Below, piece by piece: positions 25,215 through 33,637 of a stretch of 64,000 nucleotides of DNA. Made by a program: the position numbers and the translations under genes. This stretch comes from an uncultured Pelagibacteraceae bacterium. GTDB taxonomy: Bacteria; Pseudomonadota; Alphaproteobacteria; Pelagibacterales; Pelagibacteraceae. The DNA lies in contig CACKHN010000002.1 in assembly GCA_902599995.1 (NCBI GenBank), positions 1 through 64,000 on the forward strand, written 5' to 3'. The notes beneath the pieces were generated by a model. That model was not told where the DNA came from, did no database searches, and saw only the letters and a program-made list of their open reading frames with translations. Numbering within the stretch: position 1 is the first letter of the stretch; each line of letters begins with the position of its first letter.

Positions 25215-26096
25215 TTATTTTATAGTAATTGTAACTACTGGTTCGTCAATTGAAAATCTGCAAAATCCATCACCAGCATCATTATTAACTTCTTCAGCTA
25301 CAATAGAATCTTGTGTTCCAAAAGCCATATCAATACTTGGTGAGATTAGTCCAACCGTATAAGGTGAGGACAAAGCATAAATTAATGCAACTTGATCACT
25401 AGAAACCGTGTCTCGCATAGTTTGCATGGCAACTGCAGAAACTAATTGGCTTGCAACAGCAGGATAATTCCAACCCGCATCATCTACTTCCGCATTAGTG
25501 CATGTAGCATCTTTACATTGTTTAAACTCATCATTTCCACTTGTCTCACCTTGTTGTTTTCCATTAGTCATGTACAAAGTCATTTCAGCTCTAGTTCCAC
25601 CTTCAGCAACTGCGGGTTTGTGCGTATATTTTCTATTTGCTTCTGTTCTTGATGCGTCTTCACCTGAACCATACATTGCATCTGTAGTTGTAATAGTTAC
25701 ACAATTATCTGTATCATTACTTTCAGTAGTGTCGATTGCAGCAGCAGTTCTAAGAGTCATTTTTCTATTAATATGGAACCTTGCGTGAGTATATGTTTCT
25801 CCCAATGGAAGTAATGCAGGATTTCCAAAACTACCTGCAACAGCTCCAGCACTTACTGATGCTATGTCAACCTCTACGCCAGCTGTACTTTCTCCAATGA
25901 CGACTGCATTTTGACATTGTGTCGTCGATGTAGATGTATCATCAAAATCACCCGCAGTATGGCCTGTACATAATTCAACTTTATGCATTATAACTTTATA
26001 AACATCAGCATCGCCTTTTACTTCAGCTGCATTTAAAGAAAAATTGTTTATTAATAATGAAAATAAAACAATAAATAAAAATTTTAATTTTTTCAT
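25215..26096 (-). CDS. secreted partner of split inverse autotransporter, copy A
   Basis: A 293-residue exported protein of no family I recognise. A signal peptide covers about residues 1-23 (MKKLKFLFIVL to SLNAA). The mature protein is rich in Thr, Ser, Ala and Asp, has about seven cysteines and looks beta-rich. It is paralogous to the product of 27028-27888: both have a YKVIMHKVELC-like start (YEVVIYKLYLC in the other), a nearby second cysteine after a Thr-rich stretch, a YTHARF/YTHGYA segment, and a C-terminal strand on threonine-rich sequence. It lies two bases after an inverse-autotransporter barrel gene, in the place a passenger would occupy. A role as a surface-exposed or barrel-associated partner is inferred from this duplicated arrangement. 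Confidence 0.65.
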   Translation of the reverse strand: MKKLKFLFIVLFSLLINNFSLNAAEVKGDADVYKVIMHKVELCTGHTAGDFDDTSTSTTQCQNAVVIGESTAGVEVDIASVSAGAVAGSFGNPALLPLGETYTHARFHINRKMTLRTAAAIDTTESNDTDNCVTITTTDAMYGSGEDASRTEANRKYTHKPAVAEGGTRAEMTLYMTNGKQQGETSGNDEFKQCKDATCTNAEVDDAGWNYPAVASQLVSAVAMQTMRDTVSSDQVALIYALSSPYTVGLISPSIDMAFGTQDSIVAEEVNNDAGDGFCRFSIDEPVVTITIK

Positions 26097-26098
26097 AA

Positions 26099-26938
26099 TT
26101 AATCTGCTCTTGAAATTGTTGATAAACCTTTAAACTCTACCATAATTTTGTTGTTTCTTTTTACTTTAGCTAGCATTTCACCTGACATATCTTTTTCTTT
26201 TTTCCAAATATCGCTACTTACACCATCTTGAGCCGTAGCACCTTCTCTTGGGGGATGAACAAACAAAATTTTTGCATACCATTCGTCTTTTAAACCTTTT
26301 TTGTCTTTATCATCATAAGCAGCTTCAACAGCTATGTGAGGTGTTAAAAGTAAGTCTGCCCCAATTTTAGAACCTTTAATATCGTCTCTTGCAACGCCGT
26401 CCCATTTATATGTGTTATAAAAAATATCTGCCCAATGTAAGTATGGCACTTGAGAAGAAAGTTCAATACCATAACCATCTAATACCTCTTCATCAGCACT
26501 CCCATTTTCAATTTTTTTATAGTAATTAGAAGTTAATCCCATTACAGCATTTTTAATCTCACCGCCGATACTTGCTCTAGTGTTTCCATAATGATCATAA
26601 TCTAAAAATGCATTAAACCCTGTTAGTGTGAAGGTATCGTCACTTAAAAATCTTTTACCAATACCAAGATTTCCAACATATCTTTCTTTATTCATTTTTT
26701 CAGTATTGAATAAAGAGAACTGAACAAATGTATTTTCTTTACTAGCTTTATTTAATTCTCTTACTCCTAGAATGCTAAAATCAGGTTTATAGTTTTCTCT
26801 TAATTGAATACTTGCCCCTGTATAACCATCACCTGGAATTAAGTTGCTTACAAACTCTGAAAGCTTGTTCGAAATTTCACTAGCATTTGAAATCGAACTT
26901 AGAAAAACTGATAAATAAATTATTAATATTTTTTTCAC
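26099..26938 (-). CDS. inverse autotransporter beta-barrel, copy A
   Basis: Outer-membrane beta-domain of the intimin/invasin (type Ve) kind, 279 residues. The signal peptide ends near residue 19 (SISNA). Alternating strands follow with family hallmarks: VGNLGIGKRFL, FNAFLDYDHYGNTRASIGGE, DGYGIELSSQVPY and ITVEAAYDD-like strands. Near the end MLAKVKRNNKIMVEF corresponds to the linker motif of intimin (LVQRNNNIILEY) that marks the start of the exported passenger. The protein stops 10 residues later, so there is no passenger in the same chain and no N-terminal LysM domain. A homologous barrel gene is at 27889-28734, and each is followed by a separate secreted-protein gene. Confidence 0.75.
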   Translation of the reverse strand: MKKILIIYLSVFLSSISNASEISNKLSEFVSNLIPGDGYTGASIQLRENYKPDFSILGVRELNKASKENTFVQFSLFNTEKMNKERYVGNLGIGKRFLSDDTFTLTGFNAFLDYDHYGNTRASIGGEIKNAVMGLTSNYYKKIENGSADEEVLDGYGIELSSQVPYLHWADIFYNTYKWDGVARDDIKGSKIGADLLLTPHIAVEAAYDDKDKKGLKDEWYAKILFVHPPREGATAQDGVSSDIWKKEKDMSGEMLAKVKRNNKIMVEFKGLSTISRAD

Positions 26939-27027
26939 AAATATAAAATATAAAAAAAAAATTGTCCTTACAACTTTTTAATTTAATTAATTGAAAGAGC
27001 TTCTTAAATAAAAAATTAATCAATATC

Positions 27028-27888
27028 CTAATTTGCCGTCATAATTGCTTGAAAAGGACCGCTTCCAATATATAGTTTATCACTCTCGTCAACAAGATGC
27101 ATTCCCTCACCTACATTAAATGTCATGCTTATAGATGTGGTGTCTGGAGTTACAACAACTGGATTTGCAAAAGCAACTAAACCCTCTAGTTTAACAACTT
27201 CACCTGTGTTTGCAGCTCTATGACCATTAGTATCAACTAAATACCCAGAGATACTAGCTGTAGTTCCATTAATATTTTCAACAAAAGCTTTTGATGAAAA
27301 TGCATCCGATGCGGCACCAAATTGAGCTAAAGTTTCTACAAATTTTCCTGGAGTTATGGCGCTTGAACCACAAATAGAACTATTAGCATGAGTACTTCCC
27401 TTTGCGTGTGTTCCTGAACCAGCCACTGATCCACAAAAAACCCCAGAACCTCCTGTCATTCCATCCATTGATGCAGCAATCTCTCCTGCCCAAGTTATAC
27501 CAAATGTATTATCCATTAAAGCATAACCATGAGTATAAGTTCCCTCTGGAGGTCGGGTAAAAGTGCCTTCTAAAACTATTTCCTCTCCTTGCGATACGGA
27601 TGCAGTTGATCCACTAGAATTATCAAAAATTTCTGAACAATTTGTTAAAACAACAGTCGATGTCGTTGTAGGCTCAGTTGGAGAAGATGTGCATAAATAT
27701 AACTTATAAATAACTACTTCATAAAGACTAGGAGTTGTGTCACATCCATCTTCTATAGAGTCATCGTCACCGGTTGTTCCGTGTTTTACAACTCCAGAAG
27801 TAATTGTACATGCTTCAGCTTGATTATTAATCATCTCAAAAACAATGATTGTAGATAAAATCAAAAGTAAATATTTTATATTTCTCAT
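27028..27888 (-). CDS. secreted partner of split inverse autotransporter, copy B
   Basis: A 286-residue exported protein with a signal peptide ending near residue 26 (NNQAEA) and a Cys at the start of the mature chain (ACTITSG; not a standard lipobox). It is Thr/Ser/Gly-rich, with about seven cysteines, including FCGS and ICGS repeats near the middle. It shares with the product of 25215-26096 the LYEVVIYKLYLC start, the Thr-rich loop leading to another Cys, and the TYTH motif. Its start codon lies directly after the stop of barrel copy B (no gap), so barrel and partner are tightly coupled. Function unknown; surface adhesin or barrel plug are possibilities. Confidence 0.65.
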   Translation of the reverse strand: MRNIKYLLLILSTIIVFEMINNQAEACTITSGVVKHGTTGDDDSIEDGCDTTPSLYEVVIYKLYLCTSSPTEPTTTSTVVLTNCSEIFDNSSGSTASVSQGEEIVLEGTFTRPPEGTYTHGYALMDNTFGITWAGEIAASMDGMTGGSGVFCGSVAGSGTHAKGSTHANSSICGSSAITPGKFVETLAQFGAASDAFSSKAFVENINGTTASISGYLVDTNGHRAANTGEVVKLEGLVAFANPVVVTPDTTSISMTFNVGEGMHLVDESDKLYIGSGPFQAIMTAN

Positions 27889-28734
27889 TTAAAATCCTCC
27901 TGCTTTAACAGAAAAAGCCTTTGATTTAACAATTAAGTTTTCTCTTCTTACTTTTTCGTATTTTTTATCTCTCATTGACACTTTTTTAAATGCTTCATCT
28001 ATTAAAAAACTTGTATTTGGATTAATTTTGCTCAGTTTGAAAGTTAGATTAACAAACCATTGGTCATCATAGCTACTATTTCCAAAATCCTTGTAACCAA
28101 CTTCAAAATTTAGACCTGAGTTTGGCAGGCCAATTTTTGTAGAATACTCCAGTCCCTCATAATCTGATGCGCCTGGAATTTCATACTCAAATAACTTGGT
28201 GTAAATTTTTGCAGTTGGCATATAAGGAATATGTGCTCCTACCTCTAAATCGTAACCATCAGCAACTTCTTCTTTAACGTTATTTTTTCCAGTTTTTTCA
28301 TTTGATATCGCAAAATAATGATTTGTATTTAGCTCAAGAATTGAAGACTTGATCTCACCACCTACACTTGTTCTTTGGTGATCATAATCTAATTCATGAT
28401 CATAAAATAGATTTAGACCATAAATGAAACTTTCATCAGCACTTAAAATTCTTTTTCCAAAACCTAGATTCAAAGTTTCTCTATCATCATGGGTGAAAAA
28501 AGATCCTTGAAAAAAATTTAATCTTTCTTCACTGTCAGATAGAGGTTTAAAAGTTAAAATACCTATTTCTGGTTTAAGACCTTCTCTTGATTTAATAGTA
28601 AAATCTGTATCTTTAAAATTTCCATTCAAAAAATTCTCAATTGAATTAAAAAACTTATTTTTTATATCTGAAGTATTTGCACTAGTTGTGCTGAATATAA
28701 AGACTGAAAATAGAATTATTAAAATTTTTTTCAT
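27889..28734 (-). CDS. inverse autotransporter beta-barrel, copy B
   Basis: A 281-residue outer-membrane protein homologous to the product of 26099-26938. The signal peptide ends near residue 19 (TTSA). Shared blocks are the LNLGFGKRIL strand, LFYDHELDYDHQRTSVGGE, KEEVADGYDLEVGAHIPY, and the post-barrel linker KYEKVRRENLIV, after which it ends in 16 residues. This is the intimin/invasin-type barrel without a passenger. It follows msrB by about 70 bases and is immediately followed by its secreted partner gene. A mobile-element origin is not suggested: base composition matches the surroundings. Confidence 0.75.
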   Translation of the reverse strand: MKKILIILFSVFIFSTTSANTSDIKNKFFNSIENFLNGNFKDTDFTIKSREGLKPEIGILTFKPLSDSEERLNFFQGSFFTHDDRETLNLGFGKRILSADESFIYGLNLFYDHELDYDHQRTSVGGEIKSSILELNTNHYFAISNEKTGKNNVKEEVADGYDLEVGAHIPYMPTAKIYTKLFEYEIPGASDYEGLEYSTKIGLPNSGLNFEVGYKDFGNSSYDDQWFVNLTFKLSKINPNTSFLIDEAFKKVSMRDKKYEKVRRENLIVKSKAFSVKAGGF

Positions 28735-28802
28735 TTAGACTATTCTTAACAAAATAGATGCAAATTAAAAAACAAAATAAACCCAACTTATTTAATATTT
28801 TA

Positions 28803-29174
28803 CTATTTTGGCTTAAAAATTAAACAAACTCCGTTATTGCAATACCTTTTTCCTGTAGGTTGTGGTCCATCTTCAAAAATATGACCATGATGACCGCCAC
28901 AATTTTTACAATGATACTCAGTCCTTGCATAACCAATATGATGATCTGTTTTTGTTTCAAAGACATCTGGCAAAGATTCGTAAAATGAAGGCCAACCTGA
29001 ACCACTTTCATATTTAGTTTTTGAATCAAAAAGCTTAACATTACAATTGGCACAATGAAAACTTCCTTCTCTTTTTTCATAATTTAGCTCACTGGTTCCT
29101 GCAAGTTCTGTACCCTCTTCAAACAATATAAGTTTTTGTTCAGCAGTTAAATTTTGATTAATCTTTTTTACCAT
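28803..29174 (-). CDS. msrB: peptide-methionine (R)-S-oxide reductase
   Basis: Repairs methionine-R-sulphoxide in proteins using thioredoxin. The 123 residues cover the whole MsrB domain. Zinc is held by Cys41-x-x-Cys44 and Cys89-x-x-Cys92, the core GSGWPSFYE is at 58-66, and the catalytic cysteine is Cys112 in KRYCNNG (RYCIN in many homologues). An extra cysteine, Cys117, lies five residues on. The ATG is two bases after the deacetylase-like gene. No signal peptide, so it is cytoplasmic. Confidence 0.95.
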   Translation of the reverse strand: MVKKINQNLTAEQKLILFEEGTELAGTSELNYEKREGSFHCANCNVKLFDSKTKYESGSGWPSFYESLPDVFETKTDHHIGYARTEYHCKNCGGHHGHIFEDGPQPTGKRYCNNGVCLIFKPK

Positions 29175-29176
29175 AA

Positions 29177-30070
29177 TTAAATAAATTTAGCACAGGATTG
29201 ATGTAATATGGAATGTAATTCAACTAATTTATTAAAATCTTTATTATAGCCTCCTCCAAGAACTCCACAAAGAGGGATTCTTTTGGAAAAAAAATTTTCA
29301 ATAACTAATTCATCTCTCATTTTTATTCCTTCATCAGAGATTTTAAGTTTCCCTAATCTATCATTAAAGTGAATATCTACTCCTGCAATATAAAAAACAT
29401 AATCAAAGTTCTCTTTATTCAGTTCTGATATATAATACTTAAGTGTTTTGATATAATTTTGATCTTCTAAGTTATCTTCTAATTCTACATCCAAATCACT
29501 ATTTGATTTTTTAGCTGGATAATTTGTCTTGGAATGCATACTAAATGTAAAAACATTTCTATTTTCTTTAAATATATCTGAATTTCCATTTCCTTGGTGT
29601 ACATCTAAGTCTACAATAAGAATTTTATTGGCTAAACCTCTGTTAATTAAATAATGAGCAGCAACTGCAACGTCATTAAATACACAATATCCAGCACCAC
29701 CATCATAATTAGCATGATGACTACCCCCTGCGGTGTTGCAAGCTATTCCATATTTAATAGCGAGTTTTGAGGCCAGAACGGTTCCTCCTGTTGCAATCAA
29801 TGATCGTTGCACCACACTGTCAACTAGAGGAAATCCTATTTTTTTCACTCCATCTTTGCTTAAAGTTTTATTTTTAATGTTAAAAATATACTCTTTTGAG
29901 TGTGCAAAATTTAAAGTTTCAACCGAACAAGCATATGGCTTGTGAAACTTTTTTACTATTTTATTTTTAATTAAGTAATTTGCTAATTCACCAAACTTAT
30001 TAATTGGAAATTTATGATCATCGCCAATTTTTGCAAAATAATCCTCATGATTAACGACGGGTAACTCCAT
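29177..30070 (-). CDS. histone deacetylase-family (AcuC-like) amidohydrolase
   Basis: Zinc-dependent deacetylase of the HDAC/AcuC/acetylpolyamine amidohydrolase superfamily, 297 residues from the ATG at 30070. The family motifs are intact: the double His in GGSHHANYDGG, zinc ligands Asp and His in LIVDLDVHQGNG, the third Asp in AGVDIHFND, and the catalytic Tyr in GGGYN. Bacterial members deacetylate proteins or acetylated small amines. The preceding gene's stop is two bases upstream, which fixes this start over an upstream in-frame codon at 30109 inside that gene. Substrate unknown; the polyamine-type transporter in this window is too distant to argue for acetylpolyamines. Confidence 0.87.
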   Translation of the reverse strand: MELPVVNHEDYFAKIGDDHKFPINKFGELANYLIKNKIVKKFHKPYACSVETLNFAHSKEYIFNIKNKTLSKDGVKKIGFPLVDSVVQRSLIATGGTVLASKLAIKYGIACNTAGGSHHANYDGGAGYCVFNDVAVAAHYLINRGLANKILIVDLDVHQGNGNSDIFKENRNVFTFSMHSKTNYPAKKSNSDLDVELEDNLEDQNYIKTLKYYISELNKENFDYVFYIAGVDIHFNDRLGKLKISDEGIKMRDELVIENFFSKRIPLCGVLGGGYNKDFNKLVELHSILHQSCAKFI

Positions 30071-30072
30071 TA

Positions 30073-31023
30073 TTACTCTAAAACTCGAATAGGCTTTCCG
30101 TTGACACAAGCCTCTAAACCTTCAATCATTTGACCGTAAAAGATACTGTAATTTTCTGCAGTCACATAACCAATATGTGGGGTTAATAATGCGTTAGGTA
30201 GAAATCTTAATTTATTATTTTCTGGCAAAGGTTCTTTTTTGTAAACATCAATTCCAGCACCAGCAATTACGTTAGTTGATAATGCAATGATTAAATCATC
30301 CTCATTAATAATTTCTCCTCTAGACGTATTTATAATAAATGAAGTTTTTTTCATATTATCCAATTCCTTTAACGTGATACAATCTTTATATCTGTCACCT
30401 CCTTGAACATGAATTGATAAAAAATCAGAATTTTTAATTAAGTCTTCTTTAGTACATGGAAGCACATCTAATTCTTTGCATGTATCAAGATTTAAATTTT
30501 CACTCCATGCCATAACCTGCATACCAAAAGCTTTACCGATTTTTGCTACTTGAGAACCAACACGTCCAAGACCAATTAATCCAAGAATTTTACTTTTCAA
30601 TTCAACACCGACGGTTGTTTGCCAATAGCCTTGATACATATTATCAAACTCTTCTTTGAAATTTCTTGCTAAACCCAATATTAGCGCCCAAGTGAGCTCG
30701 GGTGTTGGATTTTTATTTATTTCTGTTCCACAAATAATTACTTTTCTTTTTTTTGCAGCCGCTAAGTCAATTGATTTATTTCTTAAACCACTAGTAATAA
30801 CAAATTTTAAATTATTTAAGTTATCAATTAAATTTTTAGTAATTGGAGTTCTTTCTCTCATGATTAATAAAGCTTCAAAATCTAACAGCTGTTCGATTGC
30901 ATCAGCTTCATCTAAGAAAGGCTCACTAAAAATTTTGAATTCGTATTTCCCAGACAATTTTTCTAAATCTACAAATTGCTGAGCAACATTTTGATAATCG
31001 TCTAGGATAGCAACTTTAAGCAT
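30073..31023 (-). CDS. D-2-hydroxyacid dehydrogenase, NAD-dependent
   Basis: A 316-residue member of the D-isomer-specific 2-hydroxyacid dehydrogenase family. The nucleotide-binding motif is GLGRVG at residues 151-156. The catalytic Arg is in the downstream INTSRGEIINE stretch's family position, with His in TPHIGYVT near the C-terminus. There is no ACT or other regulatory domain, so it is unlikely to be the main SerA. Lactate, glycerate, glyoxylate or phosphoglycerate type substrates are possible. It overlaps the EamA permease gene by eight bases and is followed by the deacetylase gene. Confidence 0.85.
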   Translation of the reverse strand: MLKVAILDDYQNVAQQFVDLEKLSGKYEFKIFSEPFLDEADAIEQLLDFEALLIMRERTPITKNLIDNLNNLKFVITSGLRNKSIDLAAAKKRKVIICGTEINKNPTPELTWALILGLARNFKEEFDNMYQGYWQTTVGVELKSKILGLIGLGRVGSQVAKIGKAFGMQVMAWSENLNLDTCKELDVLPCTKEDLIKNSDFLSIHVQGGDRYKDCITLKELDNMKKTSFIINTSRGEIINEDDLIIALSTNVIAGAGIDVYKKEPLPENNKLRFLPNALLTPHIGYVTAENYSIFYGQMIEGLEACVNGKPIRVLE

Positions 31024-31936
31024 TTTTATTTTTAATTTTTCTATTTGATAATGTTATTCCAGCAATAATGCAAATGGCTCCTAAAAAATGATAATACATA
31101 AATTTTTCATTGAATATAACTAGTGCCATGATAGCTCCAAATATTGGCATTAAATGCAAAAATGCCCCCGATCTATTTGCTCCAATTATTGAAATCCCTT
31201 TAATGTAAAAAAAATATGCAAGTAAACTTGGAAAAATAACTACATAAGTCAAAATCATAAAAAAAGATGTATTAGGTTCTACAACTCTTCCTTGGTTTAA
31301 TTCAAACAAAAAAACTGGTGTTAAAAAAATTAAACCAATAATGATAATTATTTCTAACAATGCAAATTGAGATATCTTAAACTTTTGTTTCTTTAAAAAC
31401 GCTGAATAAATTGCCCAAGAAAACATTGCCACAACCATGGAAAGGTCTCCTTTGTTAAAGTCTAAATTTTTAATTAAATTTAAATCTGCTTTTGTAATTA
31501 TAAAAACCACTCCTAGTAAGGACAAACTTACCCCAATCACTTGAAAAATATTTGATTTTTCTACTTTTAATAATGTTGAGACAACGATTATCCAAACCGG
31601 AATTGTTGAAATTAATAACACGCCATTAATTACTTGAGTATAATTTAATGAGTAATAAACAATAGAATTAAAAATTGTTATACTACTTATTCCTAAAATT
31701 AAAAAAAAACCTAAATTTTTGAAAATTTCAGATTTAAAATCTAATATTTCCTTATAAGTTAATGGTAAAAGTATTAATCCTGCAATTAGCCATCTGTAGA
31801 AATTTAGAGAAAAAGGTGGAATACCAAATGAACTTGCAAATTTGCCAGCTATAAAATTACCAGACCAAAATAAAGTAGTTAAAACTAAAACCAAATAAGC
31901 GGTATAATTTCCTGATTTATCAAATATATTATTCAT
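31016..31936 (-). CDS. EamA/DMT-family permease
   Basis: A 306-residue inner-membrane permease with about ten hydrophobic segments in two EamA repeats, opening with YLVLVLTTLFWSGNFIAGKF, a common start in this family. The C-terminal tail is lysine- and arginine-rich (SNRKIKNKNA). It overlaps the 2-hydroxyacid dehydrogenase gene by eight bases, so the two may deal with the same metabolite. Third EamA protein of the window; substrate unknown. Confidence 0.87.
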   Translation of the reverse strand: MNNIFDKSGNYTAYLVLVLTTLFWSGNFIAGKFASSFGIPPFSLNFYRWLIAGLILLPLTYKEILDFKSEIFKNLGFFLILGISSITIFNSIVYYSLNYTQVINGVLLISTIPVWIIVVSTLLKVEKSNIFQVIGVSLSLLGVVFIITKADLNLIKNLDFNKGDLSMVVAMFSWAIYSAFLKKQKFKISQFALLEIIIIIGLIFLTPVFLFELNQGRVVEPNTSFFMILTYVVIFPSLLAYFFYIKGISIIGANRSGAFLHLMPIFGAIMALVIFNEKFMYYHFLGAICIIAGITLSNRKIKNKNA

Positions 31937-31981
31937 TACTGAAATAAAAAATGAGTAAAGAAAAATTATCAGGGTTTAAGG

Positions 31982-32245
31982 TTAAACATCTGAGTTATTT
32001 TTGTCTTTTTTTTTCCAAATAAAATAAAAAATATAAGGGACTAATGCTGGAACCACACCAAACCAAAACCATTCATCCCATCTAAAACTTTTATCTAAAG
32101 CAAAGCTTTTAAGACCATTCCACCAGGTTAGATAACCTATGAATATCATCCAACTTAAACTAATAGTTGCATAAATTTTATTTTTATTTGAAAGATCAAT
32201 TTTTGGAATTTTAGAAATATAATTTTTAATCTCTTCAAAATTCAT
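31982..32245 (-). CDS. small membrane protein of unknown function
   Basis: An 87-residue protein with two hydrophobic segments, about residues 25-42 (YATISLSWMIFIGYLTWW) and 60-78 (WFWFGVVPALVPYIFYFI), and a charged lysine-rich tail (WKKKDKNNSDV). It is rich in Trp. It lies 11 bases after a pilin stop and 45 bases before the EamA gene. I do not recognise a family. It could belong to the pilin transcript or simply be a small inner-membrane protein. Confidence 0.65.
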   Translation of the reverse strand: MNFEEIKNYISKIPKIDLSNKNKIYATISLSWMIFIGYLTWWNGLKSFALDKSFRWDEWFWFGVVPALVPYIFYFIWKKKDKNNSDV

Positions 32246-32256
32246 GAGGATTTAAA

Positions 32257-32667
32257 TTAACAGTTTTTTCCAGTTTTTGGAGAAAAGCTTCCACTTGCTA
32301 AAAGTGTCAATTCGCAGGTACCCCCAACTTCTTTTGCAATTATTTTATAACTTGATCCATCTTGATCGATACAAATATTATAACCAAGCTCATCATTAAT
32401 ACTATCTGTGCCACCTAATAAATCTGCTTCAATCGCACTTGAAGTTGAGTCTGATGCAGGACATGATTTGGTATAATATCTTCCATTATCCGAATAATAT
32501 TCAGTTTGTCCCAAAGAAATTTGCTGCATCACATTCTTTGTGGAGGTTTTTTTTGCTGATGAAACGTAGCCACTATAACTTACAATTCCTATTGCACTTA
32601 TTATTCCTAAAATTGCAACGACAACTAAGAGCTCAATGAGCGTGAACCCTGAACTCTTAGTTGTCAT
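32257..32667 (-). CDS. type IV pilin
   Basis: Prepilin of 136 residues. The leader is MTTKSSG, cut by the prepilin peptidase before Phe8 (GFTLIELLVVVAILGIISA), with Glu at mature position 5, as required for methylation and assembly. A Tyr/Ser-rich globular domain follows, with three or more cysteines including the terminal Cys of the KTGKNC end, which suits a C-terminal disulphide loop. It is a tandem homologue of the pilin at 32688 (both share SGY-SSAKK after the helix). The assembly machinery is encoded at 34444-46305. Confidence 0.9.
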   Translation of the reverse strand: MTTKSSGFTLIELLVVVAILGIISAIGIVSYSGYVSSAKKTSTKNVMQQISLGQTEYYSDNGRYYTKSCPASDSTSSAIEADLLGGTDSINDELGYNICIDQDGSSYKIIAKEVGGTCELTLLASGSFSPKTGKNC

Positions 32668-32687
32668 TTCAAAAATATATAAATTTT

Positions 32688-33191
32688 CTACTCTATAAGA
32701 ATAGTATCATTTAAAGGTTCTTCACCAGTTTTAATACATGTCGAAACAGTTACTTGAGTAGTTGTATTTTTAACATTGGTATGACCCTCGACACCTGCAA
32801 CACAATCAGATGCAGCTGAGAATTTAGCAGCTTTTTTTATCGCTTTTGCATCTCCACCTGACGATGGAACTGTTCCATATGGATTTTTAAACTCAGTTAA
32901 TGCTGCGACTAAACCATCAGCAACTTTGTCTGCTGTTGCTCGCACAGCACATGAAAGTTTGGTTGCACCGTTATTATCTTTCATGACATCACTTTCACCA
33001 ATATTACATTTTTGTAATTCTGCAGCAGTATATTTTACTACAGTAGCATGGTTTGATTTTGCTGCAGATTTTTTAGCACTTGACGTGTAACCAGAATAAG
33101 CAACGACACCAACAGCAGCAAGAATTCCTATAATCGCTACAACAACTAGTAGCTCAATTAATGTAAAACCTTTATTATTTTTCTTTTTCAT
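32688..33191 (-). CDS. type IV pilin, probably the major one
   Basis: Prepilin of 167 residues with leader MKKKNNKG and cleavage before Phe9 (GFTLIELLVVVAIIGILAA); Glu5 of the mature protein is present. The globular domain is rich in Ala, Thr and Lys and has paired cysteines. It is preceded by AAGGAT and by the best promoter of the region, so it is likely the major subunit. The second pilin gene starts 20 bases downstream. The two proteins share the N-terminal helix and YSGYxSSAKK, then diverge. Confidence 0.9.
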   Translation of the reverse strand: MKKKNNKGFTLIELLVVVAIIGILAAVGVVAYSGYTSSAKKSAAKSNHATVVKYTAAELQKCNIGESDVMKDNNGATKLSCAVRATADKVADGLVAALTEFKNPYGTVPSSGGDAKAIKKAAKFSAASDCVAGVEGHTNVKNTTTQVTVSTCIKTGEEPLNDTILIE

Positions 33192-33252
33192 ATTTAAAAT
33201 CCTTTTTAATTTATAATAATTTTAAATTTTATATAAATAAATATTATTTAAT

Positions 33253-33282
33253 AATATAATGCAATTAATCATTTTGGGTCAA
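33253..33282 (-). promoter_or_regulatory. sigma70-type promoter for the pilin genes
   Basis: On the minus strand, TTGACC (33282-33277) and TATATT (33258-33253) with an 18-base spacer each match consensus at five of six positions. The predicted start near 33246 leaves a leader of about 55 bases. The 7-bp inverted repeat TATTATT/AATAATA around 33242-33256 overlaps the -10 region. Confidence 0.65.
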
Positions 33283-33337
33283 TCATAGATTGTATTTTTT
33301 ATTGATTTTAACAGAAATTTAATAAATAAAGGCGTTT

Positions 33338-33637
33338 GTGAGCTATAAAGTTACTGAAGAGAACAATATTTCAACAGTCTTTCTTGATGGAGAGATTGAT
33401 ATGGATGTTACGGAAAAAGCAAAAGAGGTTATCATGCCTCTTATTGAAGCTAAAAAAGAAGTACATCTAAATTTGAAAGATGTTCAGTACATGGACTCTT
33501 CGGGAATATCAGTGCTTATTGAAAGTCATCAAAAAGCTACAGAACTTGGAACAAAAGTTACCTTAAAAGAAATTAGTAAATCTGTTCTCAAAGTAATCAT
33601 GATGGCCAAATTAGAACAAATCTTAAATTTGGATTAA
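33338..33637 (+). CDS. STAS-domain anti-sigma factor antagonist-like protein
   Basis: A 99-residue single STAS domain of the SpoIIAA/RsbV type. The phosphorylatable serine lies in DVQYMDSSGISVL (Ser54/Ser55). In the classical switch the unphosphorylated form binds an RsbW-type kinase and frees its partner. It starts at GTG after AAAGGCG. Its stop overlaps the ATG of the RsbW-like kinase gene by one base (TAATG), the standard pairing of this module. Three PP2C phosphatases that could dephosphorylate it are encoded at 55606, 58957 and 61566. No sigma factor gene is adjacent, so the output may be another protein. Confidence 0.9.
   Translation: MSYKVTEENNISTVFLDGEIDMDVTEKAKEVIMPLIEAKKEVHLNLKDVQYMDSSGISVLIESHQKATELGTKVTLKEISKSVLKVIMMAKLEQILNLD

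Noticed and set aside
25446-25788. Two plus-strand open frames opposite the secreted-protein gene
   Set aside because: They mirror the Thr/Ala-rich coding strand at 25215-26096, which has a signal peptide and a paralogue; the antisense frames have neither.
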